A stretch of DNA of 64,000 nt, taken from contig PQWQ01000004.1 in the NCBI GenBank assembly GCA_002943765.1, forward strand, positions 4,092,001 to 4,156,000, read 5' to 3'. Within the stretch, counting starts at the first letter, position 1, and every line of letters begins with the position of its first letter. The notes below the pieces were generated by a model that worked only from the letters and a program-made list of their open reading frames with translations, was not told the DNA's origin and made no database searches. This DNA is from Psoroptes ovis. Taxonomy: Eukaryota > Arthropoda > Arachnida > Sarcoptiformes > Psoroptidae. The position numbers and the translations under genes are program-made. This document shows, piece after piece, positions 26,762 through 39,500 of the stretch.

Positions 26762-28555
26762 ATGATGGCTCCCAAATTACCACCAAAACCTCAACGAGAA
26801 CAGGCAAAAGTATTATTCCGTTATGATGCACAGAATGATGATGAATTAACAATCATTGAAGGTGATATTATTACAATTATTTCTAAAGAAAATGAAGATG
26901 CTGGATGGTGGAAAGGTGAATTGAATGGTCGTATTGCATTATTTCCAGATAATTTTGTTGAAATTATTAAACCACAGCAGCAGCCAACACCGATACAATC
27001 TTCAAATGTGATTGATGAATCTTCCACAATTTCTTCTTCATCGACAGCAATTAATACAACAACAACCACTCTGACATCGACATCACCATTTTTACAATCA
27101 TCATCAAAATTTTCATTGAATCGAGTCAAAAAACCTGATCGTCATTCAAATAATAGTAATAATAATATTGATAATATAAATAATAAAGATATGTTTTTGG
27201 CTAAAAATAAAACAAAAATATTTCAACCGCAATCAACAAATAATATCGCATCATCTGATATAGATGATGAGATTCAAGATAATAATAATGATAATATTAA
27301 TACTAAAAATTCAGATACAAATCTATCAAATGAATCGAAATTGTTTCATTTAACAAAACAGAGACCGAAAATTCCATCAAACTCGAGACGGCCACCTTCA
27401 TTATATTTGGCCAAAGATTTTGATTCGAATTCAATCAATGATGAATTAAATGATGGTAACATTGATAATGATGATAATCGACAGCAATCACCAACGATGG
27501 AAAATGGTGATGTTGAAACATTTCACCGACAACTATCATCACCTACTGAAAATATAAATAATTCTGGGCCAAGCAATAAAGAATCGTCATCACAAAAAAT
27601 AGCACCTTGGATATCAGAATTACGTGAAGCGCAAGAAGCAAAGCGACAACGTAATATCAATAAAACTGATCAAATAGATTCTTCTCCATCAACTAGCACA
27701 ACAACCGCAACACTATCATCATTATGCACATCATCGTCGTCATCAACAACAACAACAACAGCAGCAACATTATCATCAATAGCAAACAATAGACCATCAA
27801 TGCACAATTTATTGAATAAAACAAATTCATCTATAAATACAGCATCAACAGTTACAACAACTGCAAAACCATTTGTATCCAAACAGAATAAGCCAACTTT
27901 GTCAAATCAAAACAATGATTCAACAACAACCACAATAACGACAACACATATGCCTACAACAACCACAATAACAGCAACAACAACAACATCATCATCTTTA
28001 TTATTTCCATCATTACGTTCGACAGATAATAGCAATAATATAATCAAAAATTCACTAACAACAATACAACAATCGACAACAGCGACAAGTGATCATCAAA
28101 AACTATCTAATGGTTCATCATCATCAGCAGCAGCAGTAGCAGCATTAAGCCCAAATTCAACAACAGCATCATCATCATCATCATCTTTGAACAAAAATGA
28201 ACAATTACGTCAAGAAATACAAGAACTTCGAACAAAATTAAATGAAATGAATATTAATATGGAAACATTTATGAAACAGCAACAACAATCAATCAATAAA
28301 ATGGTAAATAATTTTTTTTAAAATTTTCATAATATTTTGAATTTTATTTAATTATTTTTTTTCTTTATTTTTTTCAATCAAATCATCATTTATAAATTAT
28401 TTAAGCAAATGAAAATTGATGAATTAACGGAAAGTGAACTTAAATTGAAAATTGTAATCAAAGATTTAATCAATGATTGGGCTGAACAAAAGAAACAAAT
28501 AACATTCATTACGATTGAATTGGAGCGGTTAAAAAAATTGGATACAACTGTGTAG
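26762..28555 (+). CDS. cindr: CIN85/CD2AP (cindr)-like SH3 adaptor
   Basis: Two exons, 26762-28303 and 28406-28555, joined in phase 0 (donor GTAAAT, acceptor TTTAAG), encode 563 residues. One SH3 domain lies at about residues 15-69, with VLFRYDA, DELT, EDAGWWKGELNG and FPDNFVE. A capping-protein interaction motif starts at residue 194 (LFHLTKQRPK, DNA 27341 on). The middle is Ser/Thr/Asn-rich. The C-terminus is a coiled coil crossing the intron (LRQEIQELRTKLNEM, then ITIELERLKK). SH3 type, CapZ-binding motif and C-terminal coil together identify the CIN85/CD2AP family, which links endocytosis and cell junctions to actin capping. Relatives usually carry three SH3 domains; this model has one. 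An in-frame stop upstream (26723) supports the start, but an alternative promoter with further SH3 exons cannot be excluded. Confidence 0.85.
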
Positions 28556-31500
28556 AAAAATATATGTATTACCGAATGAAAAAACAATAATGATCAATGG
28601 CATTACGGAGCTGAATTTATGAGAAAATATTGGCCAAATAATTTTTCAACATCATTTAAAAAACAATAATCAAATGGATTAATATAAGATTCGAGATATA
28701 TACATCAAAATATTCATATTTATTAATCATCATCATCATCAATATTATCAATATTTGTAGAATTATCCAAATTTTCCAACAAATTTCGCTTCTTAATTCG
28801 TCTTCCATCAAAATTTATTAATTTATCGAATAAATTGAAAAAAATATAGCGGCATAAGAAGACGAGATATAATGGAAATTCAATTGAAAATCATTGAAAT
28901 TATTATTATTATTATTTTTACTATTATTATACAAAAATCATCATCAATGTGTTGATGTTATAATCTGCCTTCTATTATCAATAACAATAATATTCTAATT
29001 ATTATAATTTTTTCAAAATAATTATAATTTAAACAATTAAAGAAATATTATATTAAACATTTATAATAATTTTTAAAAATATTTTTTTATATAAATTATT
29101 CTTCATTAAAAAAAAAAATAAATAAATTTCCTTTTTCAAATTATAAGATTGTCCAATTGCAAAGACGAAAATAATCCGTAATCAAATTTTTTTTCTCTCT
29201 GTATCCAATCAAAGGCCAAACCTAAACCTTTTTTTTGTTTTGAAACACACCGAGAAAACACACCAACAACTTGAACTGATCACCCTATTTTGATGGACAT
29301 TATTTGAACTATTCCTAGTTTGTTATTGTTGTTGTTTGTTGTTTAGTGATAATAAACATTTACTATTTACAAAAATGTTGCTGTGATTGTAAATGAATTG
29401 ACTAATTTTCATTTATTTATTTTCTCCGTTTGATGATTCAGAGTTTTTATTAAATCAAAAAAAAATAAACTAAGCAGTAGAAGCTATTGAAATCTATTAC
29501 AAAATTAATGAAAAGGTTATAAGTCTCAAATTTTTGCGAAATAAATAAAAAAAAATATCATTGCAAATTTTGTGTGATTACTATTTTTACTAATTTCAAT
29601 ATTGAACAATTGATTTTTTTTGTTTTGTTTATTTTCGTTCATTTATTTATTTCACATCTTACATCCATTTCCAACGTGTATTCAATCCTTAGATGATAAT
29701 AATAAAATAAGAAAAATACGGCAAAAAGATTGATTATCATTCAAATTTCATTGTTTTTAGTTTCATTGTTTCATTTCATTGTTTGTGCATACAATATAAT
29801 GATTGAGATCATCATAAAAAAAAAGTAAATCAAAAAAAATCAAAAGCAACTGCAATCATCACCATCATTGATTTATGAATTGAAAATATATGATTTTGTA
29901 TTTTTTGTATGTGCGATTTTCGTATTGAAAATACATTGTATCGTTGATTTGAATCAATTTTTTTTTGGTCAGAAATTTTTCATCAATTTTTTGCGGCCAA
30001 AGAGAAAAATAACCAAAGTTACTATCCATCGAATAATATGCTCAAATCATAGCAAACATTGTGTGTTTGAATAATAATCATCAATCAATCAATCAATTGT
30101 TGTAATTCTTCCAATAATAACAATCGAAACAGCAGGTAAAATGAAAATTTATTGAAGAAAAAAAATATCTAATTTTCTGGTTTGTCAAGATTTTTTTTTT
30201 TATTTTTTCAAACCATTCATTTGTGGTTGAATGATTGAATGAGCCATTGAGAATGATTTGAAAATAAAGAGACATAGATACACTATACACACAAATAGCG
30301 AAACCAGAAAGAGTCATTCATGAGTTTTTTTAATAATAATAAAATAATTGAAAAATATATGCCAAATGGTAAAATGATGATCATATATCGTATGTATGAT
30401 TATATTATTATTTACAGGTATAAATGAATTATTATTATTCATTTGAAATGATGGAGTTATTTCATTCATCATTTATTTTCATTCATCATTAAGAAAACTG
30501 AAAAATTTGTCCTATTTTTTTTCGTCGTCGTCCATTGTATACATCTGAAAATACATCTGATTTATGTTGTTTATATCTGTGGCTGTATGTGTATGTTAGC
30601 CTGAAAATATTGAATAATTTCATTGTTGGTTTGTATGTGTGTTATTTCTTGTTATTGATTGTATTTTGTTTGATTTTTTTTTCACCTATTAAGTATATGG
30701 TTAACCTTATGAATTGGATAATGTGTTATTCAGCTGTTGATCATTTTGTCAGCACATAAATGGATGATGATGATGATGATGATGAGCAAATAATTTTCAC
30801 TAAATTTTAATATTTTATATTTAACATAAAAGTGTTGAAATTTTTTCAATTTTGATTTCATATTTAAAATAGAAATCAAAATAAATTCAATCATTTTAAT
30901 TTCCATATTTGTTTGCTTACATTATTTTATTATTTTCTCGTGTATATTTATGTGTATATGTTTATTATTATTCATGTATTCATCATTATCAGTCATTTTG
31001 TTTTTATTCATTCACCGTTGAATTGGACAAAAACAAAATTTTCTAAAAAAAATGAATCATTTAATGAAATGATTGAAATGATTGTCATTGGTAACCAATG
31101 GTTGTCTCCATAAATTATCACTTGATCATACAATCAATGATGGTTTAATTACTAGTTAAATTTCTATCAATCAAACGCAAGCATATTAATTTTTGACGTG
31201 TATTTTTTCCATATGTCTCCATAGTGTTTGAAATCACATATTTTCAATTGATGAAATTGGCAAAAAAATATATTTAGTTTTGTTTTAATTTGCCATTTTT
31301 CATTGCTGAAATAAACATCAACAATAAAATCGATGAAATCGAAATTTCGACATTCAAACCAACCAATCATCATCATCATCATTATTCATGATTATTTATA
31401 TTTGAAAAGTGTTGTTGTTATTTTCGTTTTTTGCGAATCTAAAAATCAATACGTGATCAATTTGATCTTTAATTTTTTTTTTTTTTTTTTTTTTGAACAA

Positions 31501-33253
31501 AATCGATTTATTTTGTTTCGTTTTTTGTTTTTTTCAAAAATATTTTCTTCATCAATCACATTAATACGGCATCACACACACACACGCATTGTATTTTCAG
31601 TCGATTTTTTTTTTGTTTTTTTCCATACGAAAATTGTTAGTAAATTGTCAACAATGGTTTGTTTAATGTTATTGATTAATTAATCACTTGTTTGCCGTTG
31701 TCAAATGATGATAAAAATTTGTGTTTTTTGAATGTGAAAAACAAAGAAACTTTTCTTTATTTAATTTTATCAACTTTCACATGTGTTTATCAACAATAAA
31801 TCACCATTTTTTTCTTTGTTTCATGGTCAAATTAATATTATTATTATTATGATTGTGTTGTCAATGACAATCATTATTAAAACACTTGAACAAAATTGAC
31901 AGAATGATAATTATTGTCATTATTATTATTATTATTGTCATAATCACTTTCAAAAAAAAAAAAAAAAAAAAAAGCTAAACTCTCAAGTGTTTTCGTTTTT
32001 CTTCGAGTATTATTTAATCTTCAACAAAAAAAAAGGACGTGTGGGAGTAAATGTAAAATTTTAATCAATTTTTTTTTTTCTTTAACACCCATCCGAACAC
32101 TTTTTTTTGGATATCAATTAAAATCATTGGCGACACAATAAAGCAGTGAAAAGAAAGCGAAAACTTTAATTCTCCCTTTCTGATGATCTTATCAATTTTC
32201 AATTAGTTTTATTCACAATTTTTAATTAATTTCATATTCAGACAATAACAGAATAATGATAGCTACAAATATCTTACTCGGCTTTCAGTGAACTTGATTC
32301 CCAATATATATTATCAATTTATATTCATAATATGTACTTGGACATTTTTGGATAGCATCATCATTTATCAAAAAAATGCAGTTCCTTGACTACCAAAAAT
32401 AATGATTAGAAATCGTTATTTTTGTATAAAGAAATAAAGTCATTCATCGATATTCATATGATCATTATGATTATTAATTGTTCAGTGTCAATGATATATT
32501 ATAATGTATATTTATGAATTATTTTTGCAACTGAACAAGCACAGAATTTTGCCTAGATTGTCATTCTTAACACTTCATAATTTGTATTCAAATTTTTCAT
32601 GATGATCCCGATCAAGAATTGGAGAAATAGTTATGAATATATTAAAAACTTTCAATTTATCAAAATTACTTCAAATTATTGAAAGTCTTTAGCTTGAAGT
32701 CTATAGATTTCGAAACAGTCGAAAAAAAAAAATCCGGAAATTCGATTTTTTTTTTCGTTCCTCTTAGTTTTGAATATGGGTCAACAAAATAAACTAATTG
32801 ATAAACAAACACACAGAAGCAATTGAAATTCGAATGAAAAATACAATCACAATGATGATGATCATGATGATGATGATGATGATCACTTGTATCATTTTTC
32901 AATTGATTGATTTTATTTTTGATGATCCTTATATTTTCTCTCTCTTTTATTTTAAATTATTGTCATTATTCACTTGGTTACAAAATCAAAATTTCAATTA
33001 ATTTTTGCGCTCATGAGTATTTGTTCAAGATATTTATTTTATTTGATGTTTTCATTTATTTGTACGATATTGATTGATATCGAAAAATTATAATTTCAAT
33101 TTTGATCAGTGTCAAATCAATTATAATTCATATATTTTTGTTTTTGACTTTGAAAATTTTCAATAATTTTCCCTTGTTTCATTTTCAATTAGATTTTAAT
33201 AATACATTCTGGAATTAACGAAGAAATAACCCGAAAATTTTGCTTCATATAAA
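28556..33253. other. Intergenic stretch, no gene seen
   Basis: The first ~600 bases are the likely 3' UTR of the SH3 adaptor, with AATAAA at 29117-29122. The rest is AT-rich with CAT/ATG runs, a (A)n run near 31955-31974 and T-runs. Open frames reach about 115 codons but are low-complexity. The last tens of bases are the 5' UTR of the FAM107-like gene; an in-frame TAA at 33227-33229 precedes its ATG. Confidence 0.5.
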
Positions 33254-34192
33254 ATGTCATCACCAAGAATTAATAATATATTCATTGAAAACGATAATCA
33301 TAATAATAATGGATCGATTAATAATCAATCATCAACAACTATGACTAATAATAATGGCAATAATAATAGTAAGCGTTTCGATCAAAATGGTCTTATATTG
33401 CCAAAAAAATTGTCAAATACATTGTTAGAATCAAAAGAAAAGAAAGAAATGCATCGTGAAATGTTATGGAAATTGAAACAGTAAGTTTAATTTGATTGAT
33501 TTGAAATTTTCATAATATTAATCATTGATTTCTTAATTCTTTTCTTTCTTTTTTCAAAAATTGAACCAAGTGGTGAAACAAACGATCCAAAACGTAATAC
33601 AGAATTTCGTAAAGTATATCAACAATATCAACAAAAATTACGTGAAAAAGAAAAAATAAATAATTCAACAATATTATCATATGAAAAAATGTTAGAACAA
33701 CAAAAACAACGATTACATTCAATTGGTTTGAATAATTCTAATAATAATAATAATAATGGCAATAATGATAGCTATAACGGTGAACATCCTATGAATAATA
33801 ACAATAACAATAATCATGATCATATATTATATAATGATAATAATAATCATAGTAGTAACAATAAATTGTCATCAAATAATGATAATGTGATCGATAATAC
33901 AGTCATTGATAATGATGTAGCCTCATTCAATAACAACAACAACAACAATGATTCAGCATTATCATCTCAAAATAATAATAATAATAATAATGAATTTCAT
34001 CGTATTCTTATAAAATTACGATCAACAACAACAGCAGCAGCAGCATCACACAATGATTATGATAATAATAATAAATCAATAATAACGAATGATTCAAATA
34101 TTTCAGATAAAAATAATAATAATCATAATGATAAAAATCGTAACAATATTAACAACAACAAACAAACAAATATTGGCAATAACAATGGTTAA
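33254..34192 (+). CDS. FAM107: FAM107-like protein
   Basis: Two exons, 33254-33480 and 33571-34192, join in phase 2 (donor GTAAGT at 33481, acceptor CCAAG ending 33570), giving 282 residues. After an Asn-rich N-terminus comes a conserved-looking block: LILPKKLSNTL, then EMHREMLWKLKHG across the splice, then FRKVYQQYQQKLREKEK and MLEQQKQRL. This matches the layout of the FAM107 family (vertebrate FAM107A/DRR1 and FAM107B): PKKL-NP, HRELL, then a basic helix and a Gln/Arg-rich helix. Those proteins bind actin and act in stress responses and cell movement. The C-terminal half is an Asn/Asp/Ser-rich low-complexity tail not typical of the short vertebrate members. A polyadenylation signal lies at 34222-34227. 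The family call is by eye from remembered motifs. Confidence 0.7.
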
Positions 34193-36432
34193 TAAATAAT
34201 AATAATCAACATCGAATCAATAATAAACAGTCAATTCAATTCAATTCGCAAGGCGCACAAATTTATTTTAATTAAATAATTGAAATTATTTATAATTCAT
34301 ATTCATTTTTGAAAAAAAACATCATTTTCTGCAATATTTTCATCCATACATTCATCAATCGAAATGAATCGATCGATCGATTGATTGATACGTTGATTGA
34401 AAATCTATTTTCTCATAAATTATTTTTAAATACAAATTTTATATATGAATACAATACAAAAAAAAGTCACATGACTTTATTTTAATTAAAATTATGAACA
34501 GAAAAAAATGTCAATAATCATTTCATATCATTATATATTTAAATTTTGAAATTTTGAAATTTTGAATTTTGATTAAAGAATAATGAATAAATAAATAAAT
34601 GAAAATGAATAAAACTTATAAATAGATTATATTATATTGAATATTTTTTCAAATTTCAAGATCATTGGAAATCTAATGATAATAGAATTTGAATTATTAT
34701 TATCATTATTGAACGGACCACACATATGATTGACGTAATTCAATGTTTCAATCATTATTATGATCATCATTAGTGTGTTTGTGTTTGTGTGTGTGTGTAC
34801 TTTCGTATCTTATTTATTTTTTATTTTATTTTATTCCACTTTTTTTCCAATTCAAGTTTATTCATAAATAATAAATTGATATCAATAATGATAGCACATA
34901 TATGTTTAAATTCACATTGATTATTCATTTCAATTCATGAATATTCTTTGAAGAATATTCAATTTTTGGTGGTTACTTGTTTGTTGTTTGATTCGCTTGT
35001 CTTATCTTGTCTAAAATGATTATATATTCAACTATTATTATCATATCAATTATTCATTTTGAAATTTGCCCAAAAAAAAAAAAAAATAAATAAATTAATA
35101 AAAGATAATGAAACGAATGAATAATGAAAACAAAAACAAAAACGAACGAAAACGCATAAATATAATTATAAATTATTAATCTATCTATTGATCTCTAATT
35201 TTATTTTATTCCATTTTTTTGCATTTAAATTCAAATTTTCCTATTACACATTATTCCTATGAAAAAAAAATAGAAAGATAATGTCATTTATTTTGTTCAA
35301 GTTTTACGCAAAAAAGAGAAGAGAGATAATTAATTTTTTAAGGGTAAATTATTTTTTTTTATTTTTTGAAAAAAAAATAAAATTAATTTATTGATTAATT
35401 TATTATTTAAAAGTCTTTAAGCGTCAGCAAAAATTTATAGATAAACATTTTTTTATCATCATCAAATATATTTTGGTACTTGTTTGTTTTGAATACGTCA
35501 ATGAAAACAATACGAATCTCCTATGAGACTTTCGATTCATCCGTTTCTCATTTATTTTTTTTTTATTTCAAAATTTCAGATCTTGAATTGATTATTATTG
35601 TTATTATCATTATTGAATAACAACAATAACAATGATTTAAGGTCGACAATATATTGTATGATTTGAAGATTCTATGCATTTGAATGCGAAATATTTTTTA
35701 GTGGTAATAATCATCATCATTATTTTTATCTTCATTGTCGATTATTGGTTGATTATCATCATTACCTGATGGAAGTAGAGGAAAAAAAAAGATTCTTACA
35801 ATTCCATTGAATCTAAAAAAGGCTTTATCAAAAAAAATTCCTTTGGTTCTATTCACATAAACGCAAAATTCTATGAATTATTATTATTTCAATGATTATC
35901 TCAAATGATTTTTTTTCGAGTCCTGAATTCATGAGTCCCGAGTTATTCTTTGTTGGTTGTCAATGTGTCTCCTATTTATTTTTTTTTTCGAAAAGAAAAA
36001 TTATCGTGCTTGCAAGTAGTGCTTGCCATCATTATTCTTTCGTTGAATAAGTCGTTGTATTGTTAAGAATTTTTTTTTCTTTTTTCAATTTCTTTGTCAA
36101 GATCATACATGATCATATAAAAAAATGTTGTTTAGTTCAATTTCAATTCTTTCATTCAATCGTGTATCTTCTATATTCTATAATCATTATTTTCATTTAT
36201 TCATTTCAAAGCTAAAAAGCAAGAGAAAAAGGAAAAAAATCCTTTTTCATTTTTCTTACAATATGTTTTATCACATAGAAAAAAATTCCTTTAAAATTTT
36301 TTTTTTAAACGAGAAAATAATAAATTTTTTCTGTTCATTTTTTGTTTTGGTTCAGTGATAAAAGTTTTACTTAAAGAGATAGAGCGAATCTTTTCTCGAA
36401 AATTTTCCTGCCATTATTTTTTTCATTTTTTT
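34193..36432. other. Intergenic stretch, no gene seen
   Basis: It holds the 3' end of the FAM107-like transcript (AATAAA 34222-34227) and then AT-rich sequence with GT tracts near 34768-34798 and T/A-runs. No motif-bearing frame on either strand. Confidence 0.5.
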
Positions 36433-36517
36433 TATTAGGTCGTCCCATAAGTTTTTACCGTTTTTTAAATTTGTTTTTTATTCAAAAAACGGCAAGAACT
36501 TATGGGACAACCCAATA
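36433..36517. mobile_element. Palindromic mariner-type mini-element 4
   Basis: It begins TATTAGGTCGTCCCATAAG and ends TATGGGACAACCCAATA, the reverse complement of the same end apart from a few changes. The inner arms (ACCGTTTTTT and AAAAAACGGCAAG) also pair. The loop is T-rich and lacks the TCTACGATAT core of the other copies, so this copy belongs to a second sub-type. No coding capacity. Confidence 0.75.
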
Positions 36518-39500
36518 TTTTTCCATGTTTTTTTTGCTGATAAAAAGGAATAAAACATGAAATAAATTTGTGAAATAAAAATTTTTTGGTTCAACAATGA
36601 AAACCAAAACAACAAAGTAAATTGAAAAAAAAATAATGGCAAAATGATTCATTTGCCAAAGTGTAATATGAGGGAATATACATCAAAAGTATTCATTCGA
36701 TACGAAAGGTGTTTGCACGTAATTATTTTGATTTTTTTTGGCTTAATTTTTGAAAGTTTTGAAACATATTTGAAACGAAATATTCTTTTTTTTGTTCATT
36801 ATTATTCAAATTTAAATGTATTCCTCTTTGGTTGTTTCGCTTTGTTTGGTCCAATAGGAACATAGGATAAAATATTAAATGATGAATATACATGCGGAAT
36901 AATGATTTAAAACAACAAAGCAAAAGAATTTCAAAGAAAAAAAAATCATAATGATTCATATCAAATCATCAAAATCGTCGTCGTCGTTGTCATTTGATTA
37001 AATGAATCAAAAATAAATGACGACGCCAAATAAGCGCCGAATGAATCAAACGAATTCTATATTATTTATTTGTGTTTATTATGTGTTCACCGAATAACAG
37101 AAAACAGAATAAAAAATTCCAAATTCATTCATTGAATGGAATGAATTCAATATTTTTTTTTTATATTCTCATTTTGATTCGTTGTTTTGTATAGGTTGTT
37201 CTGTTGCCGCTTTATTTGAAAATGCTTCTTACCACTTCTTCATTTGACTTGTAGAAAATTTGGGAAGAAAATGAAATTCTCCATACGGGAATACACTTCA
37301 TACGCAAAACATTTCATATATATATATTGAAACGGTAGTGAATTTCAGGGTATTTCATTCAAAGTTTCCTTCATTTTCATTTTTTGAAAAAAATGATTGT
37401 AGATATCAAAAGCAGCAACAAACACTAAACGACGATAATATTCTGATGAATAAAATCGTGTGTATGTAATACACATTTTCACCAATGCACCATATGGCCA
37501 CAAAATTGAAAATAATCAATGAAAAGACAATGAAATGAAAATTGAAAAAGAAAAAGATTTCAATTTTTTGAATTGTTTATTTCGAATCTAAAGAATCAAA
37601 AAGTGAAATGAAATTTATAATATTATTCCATGTTTTTATTTATTTATTTATTCATGTGTGTCATTAAATTTCATTTTGAATATTGAAACACATCAATATT
37701 TCTGATGATTTTGTGCAATTTTCATGTCTATGTGTGTGTGTGTGTGTGCAATGCATACATATATGTCTGTGCAAGTGTTTGAATTATGTTTGAATAAAAT
37801 GTTTTTGAATAAAAGTGGAAAGATGTTAACAGTAACAATGATCTGAATCTGAATTCATCAAACATTTCATAAAATCTGAATGATATATATATTTATTTCC
37901 AAATAGAATAATGAACAATTTTTTTTTCATTCGATTTTATCTGATTTCATTTAATTCTGAACAACGGAAAAACAAAAATACATAGTATCCAAGCATTTAA
38001 GCAAAGATATATGCCTGTAAACACACACAGACACATGAATAAATAAATGATCTATTATTATTATTATTCAAATGAATTGTTCGAAACATTCAGATTTTTT
38101 TTTTCTTTTCGATCGATCGACCAGAATAAATAAAATAATTGTTTTTTGTGTGTATGTGTTCGGTGAGCAGCATATTTGCTTTTGTGAAATTCAAAATCAA
38201 AATCAAAATCAAGATTGAAATCAAACACACGAAAAAATAAAAAAAAAATTCAATTATTATGAATGATCAAAAATAAAGGAATGAAAAATAAAATAAAGCA
38301 AAAAATCAATTTAAAAATTCAAATGAAATTACGAATAATAAAATGAATGAATGAATCACTGAATCAATGAATTCAAATTTGAAAAATTCTGATTTAATTT
38401 TGAAAATTCAGCACAGCAAAAATACGAATAAATAAATGAGGCCATAATATTCGCTGTTCATTTCGTTAATGTTTTGTTTCATTAAATTCTATCGCTACTC
38501 CTTGTTCGGTTGTTTTCACAAAATGAAAAAAATTCAAAATTTAAATTCCATAAATCGACAAAACAATCTCATTGAATCAAAATCATGAATTGTGATGCAC
38601 CAACGACAACGACGACAACAACAACGAATTACAAATCATCACACAGAGAAATTATTTATTGAAAAATGTGTGAAATCATTTTTTGCCGTGTTTGAATATT
38701 TTTTAAATTTTCAAATTCAGAAATTCATTCATTTTTATCTCGTAAATATTGAAAATAATAATAATAAAAAAAATAAGAAAAGTTTATAGTTTGGCCAAAT
38801 TTTCAAAATAATCAAAATACAGAGACTGTCGATGAACAATAGTCATTCATGTTGAACTTGAATGTCACAATCTTTCTTTAAATATAAAAACATGCTTGGT
38901 TTGTTTTAAATCATTTTCATTTTTTATTAAGACAATTTCCAATAGTGTGTTTACACAAATGTTTGTAGAAATTTAATCAATATAATTTGTGAATTTATAA
39001 GTTGAATAGAAATTTAATAAAATCCTGAATTATTATCGTACAGTTACAAGAGACTTTAAAACTTTTGTGTGCAGCAAGAAATTATAAAAATTTACACTCA
39101 CCGAAAAAAAACGAAAATTATTTGAAATTTGATTCTCTCCATCATCATCATCATCATCATTTTTTTCATTTAAAAAAAAAATTTCAAAGATTTAAATTCT
39201 CTTGAAAATGATACATTCAAAAAATATATAATAAATAATATGTTACCCAGAAAAGTAAGCTTGTAAATAATTTTCATTTTTTTAAAAATTTAAAATTTAC
39301 TTAAGTCTTATTTCCATTTTTTTGTTTGCCCGAATTAAAATTCATTTTGAATTTTCAAAATTTTTGAAATTTCATTTTGAAAAATTTAAAATTTTTCAAA
39401 ATCTAACCACACAAATCCATTGAAATCCAAAGATGGATAGAATTTCATTATTTATTTATTTAATACTATTGCTTGCTATCTTGCTTGCTTACACTTGTTT

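Noticed and set aside
27670..27882. Minus-strand Val/Asp-rich frame inside the SH3 gene
   Set aside because: Antisense of ACA/ACT/TCA codon runs in the adaptor's Ser/Thr-rich middle.
29143..29160. Possible solitary mariner end (ATAAGATTGTCCAATT)
   Set aside because: Only the outer bases match, with no second arm and no GCCGATT inner part, so it is not distinguishable from chance.
36644..36865. 73-codon frame with hydrophobic residues (possible small membrane protein)
   Set aside because: Typical Phe/Ile/Leu-rich frame of AT-rich DNA; no splice, domain or conservation evidence.
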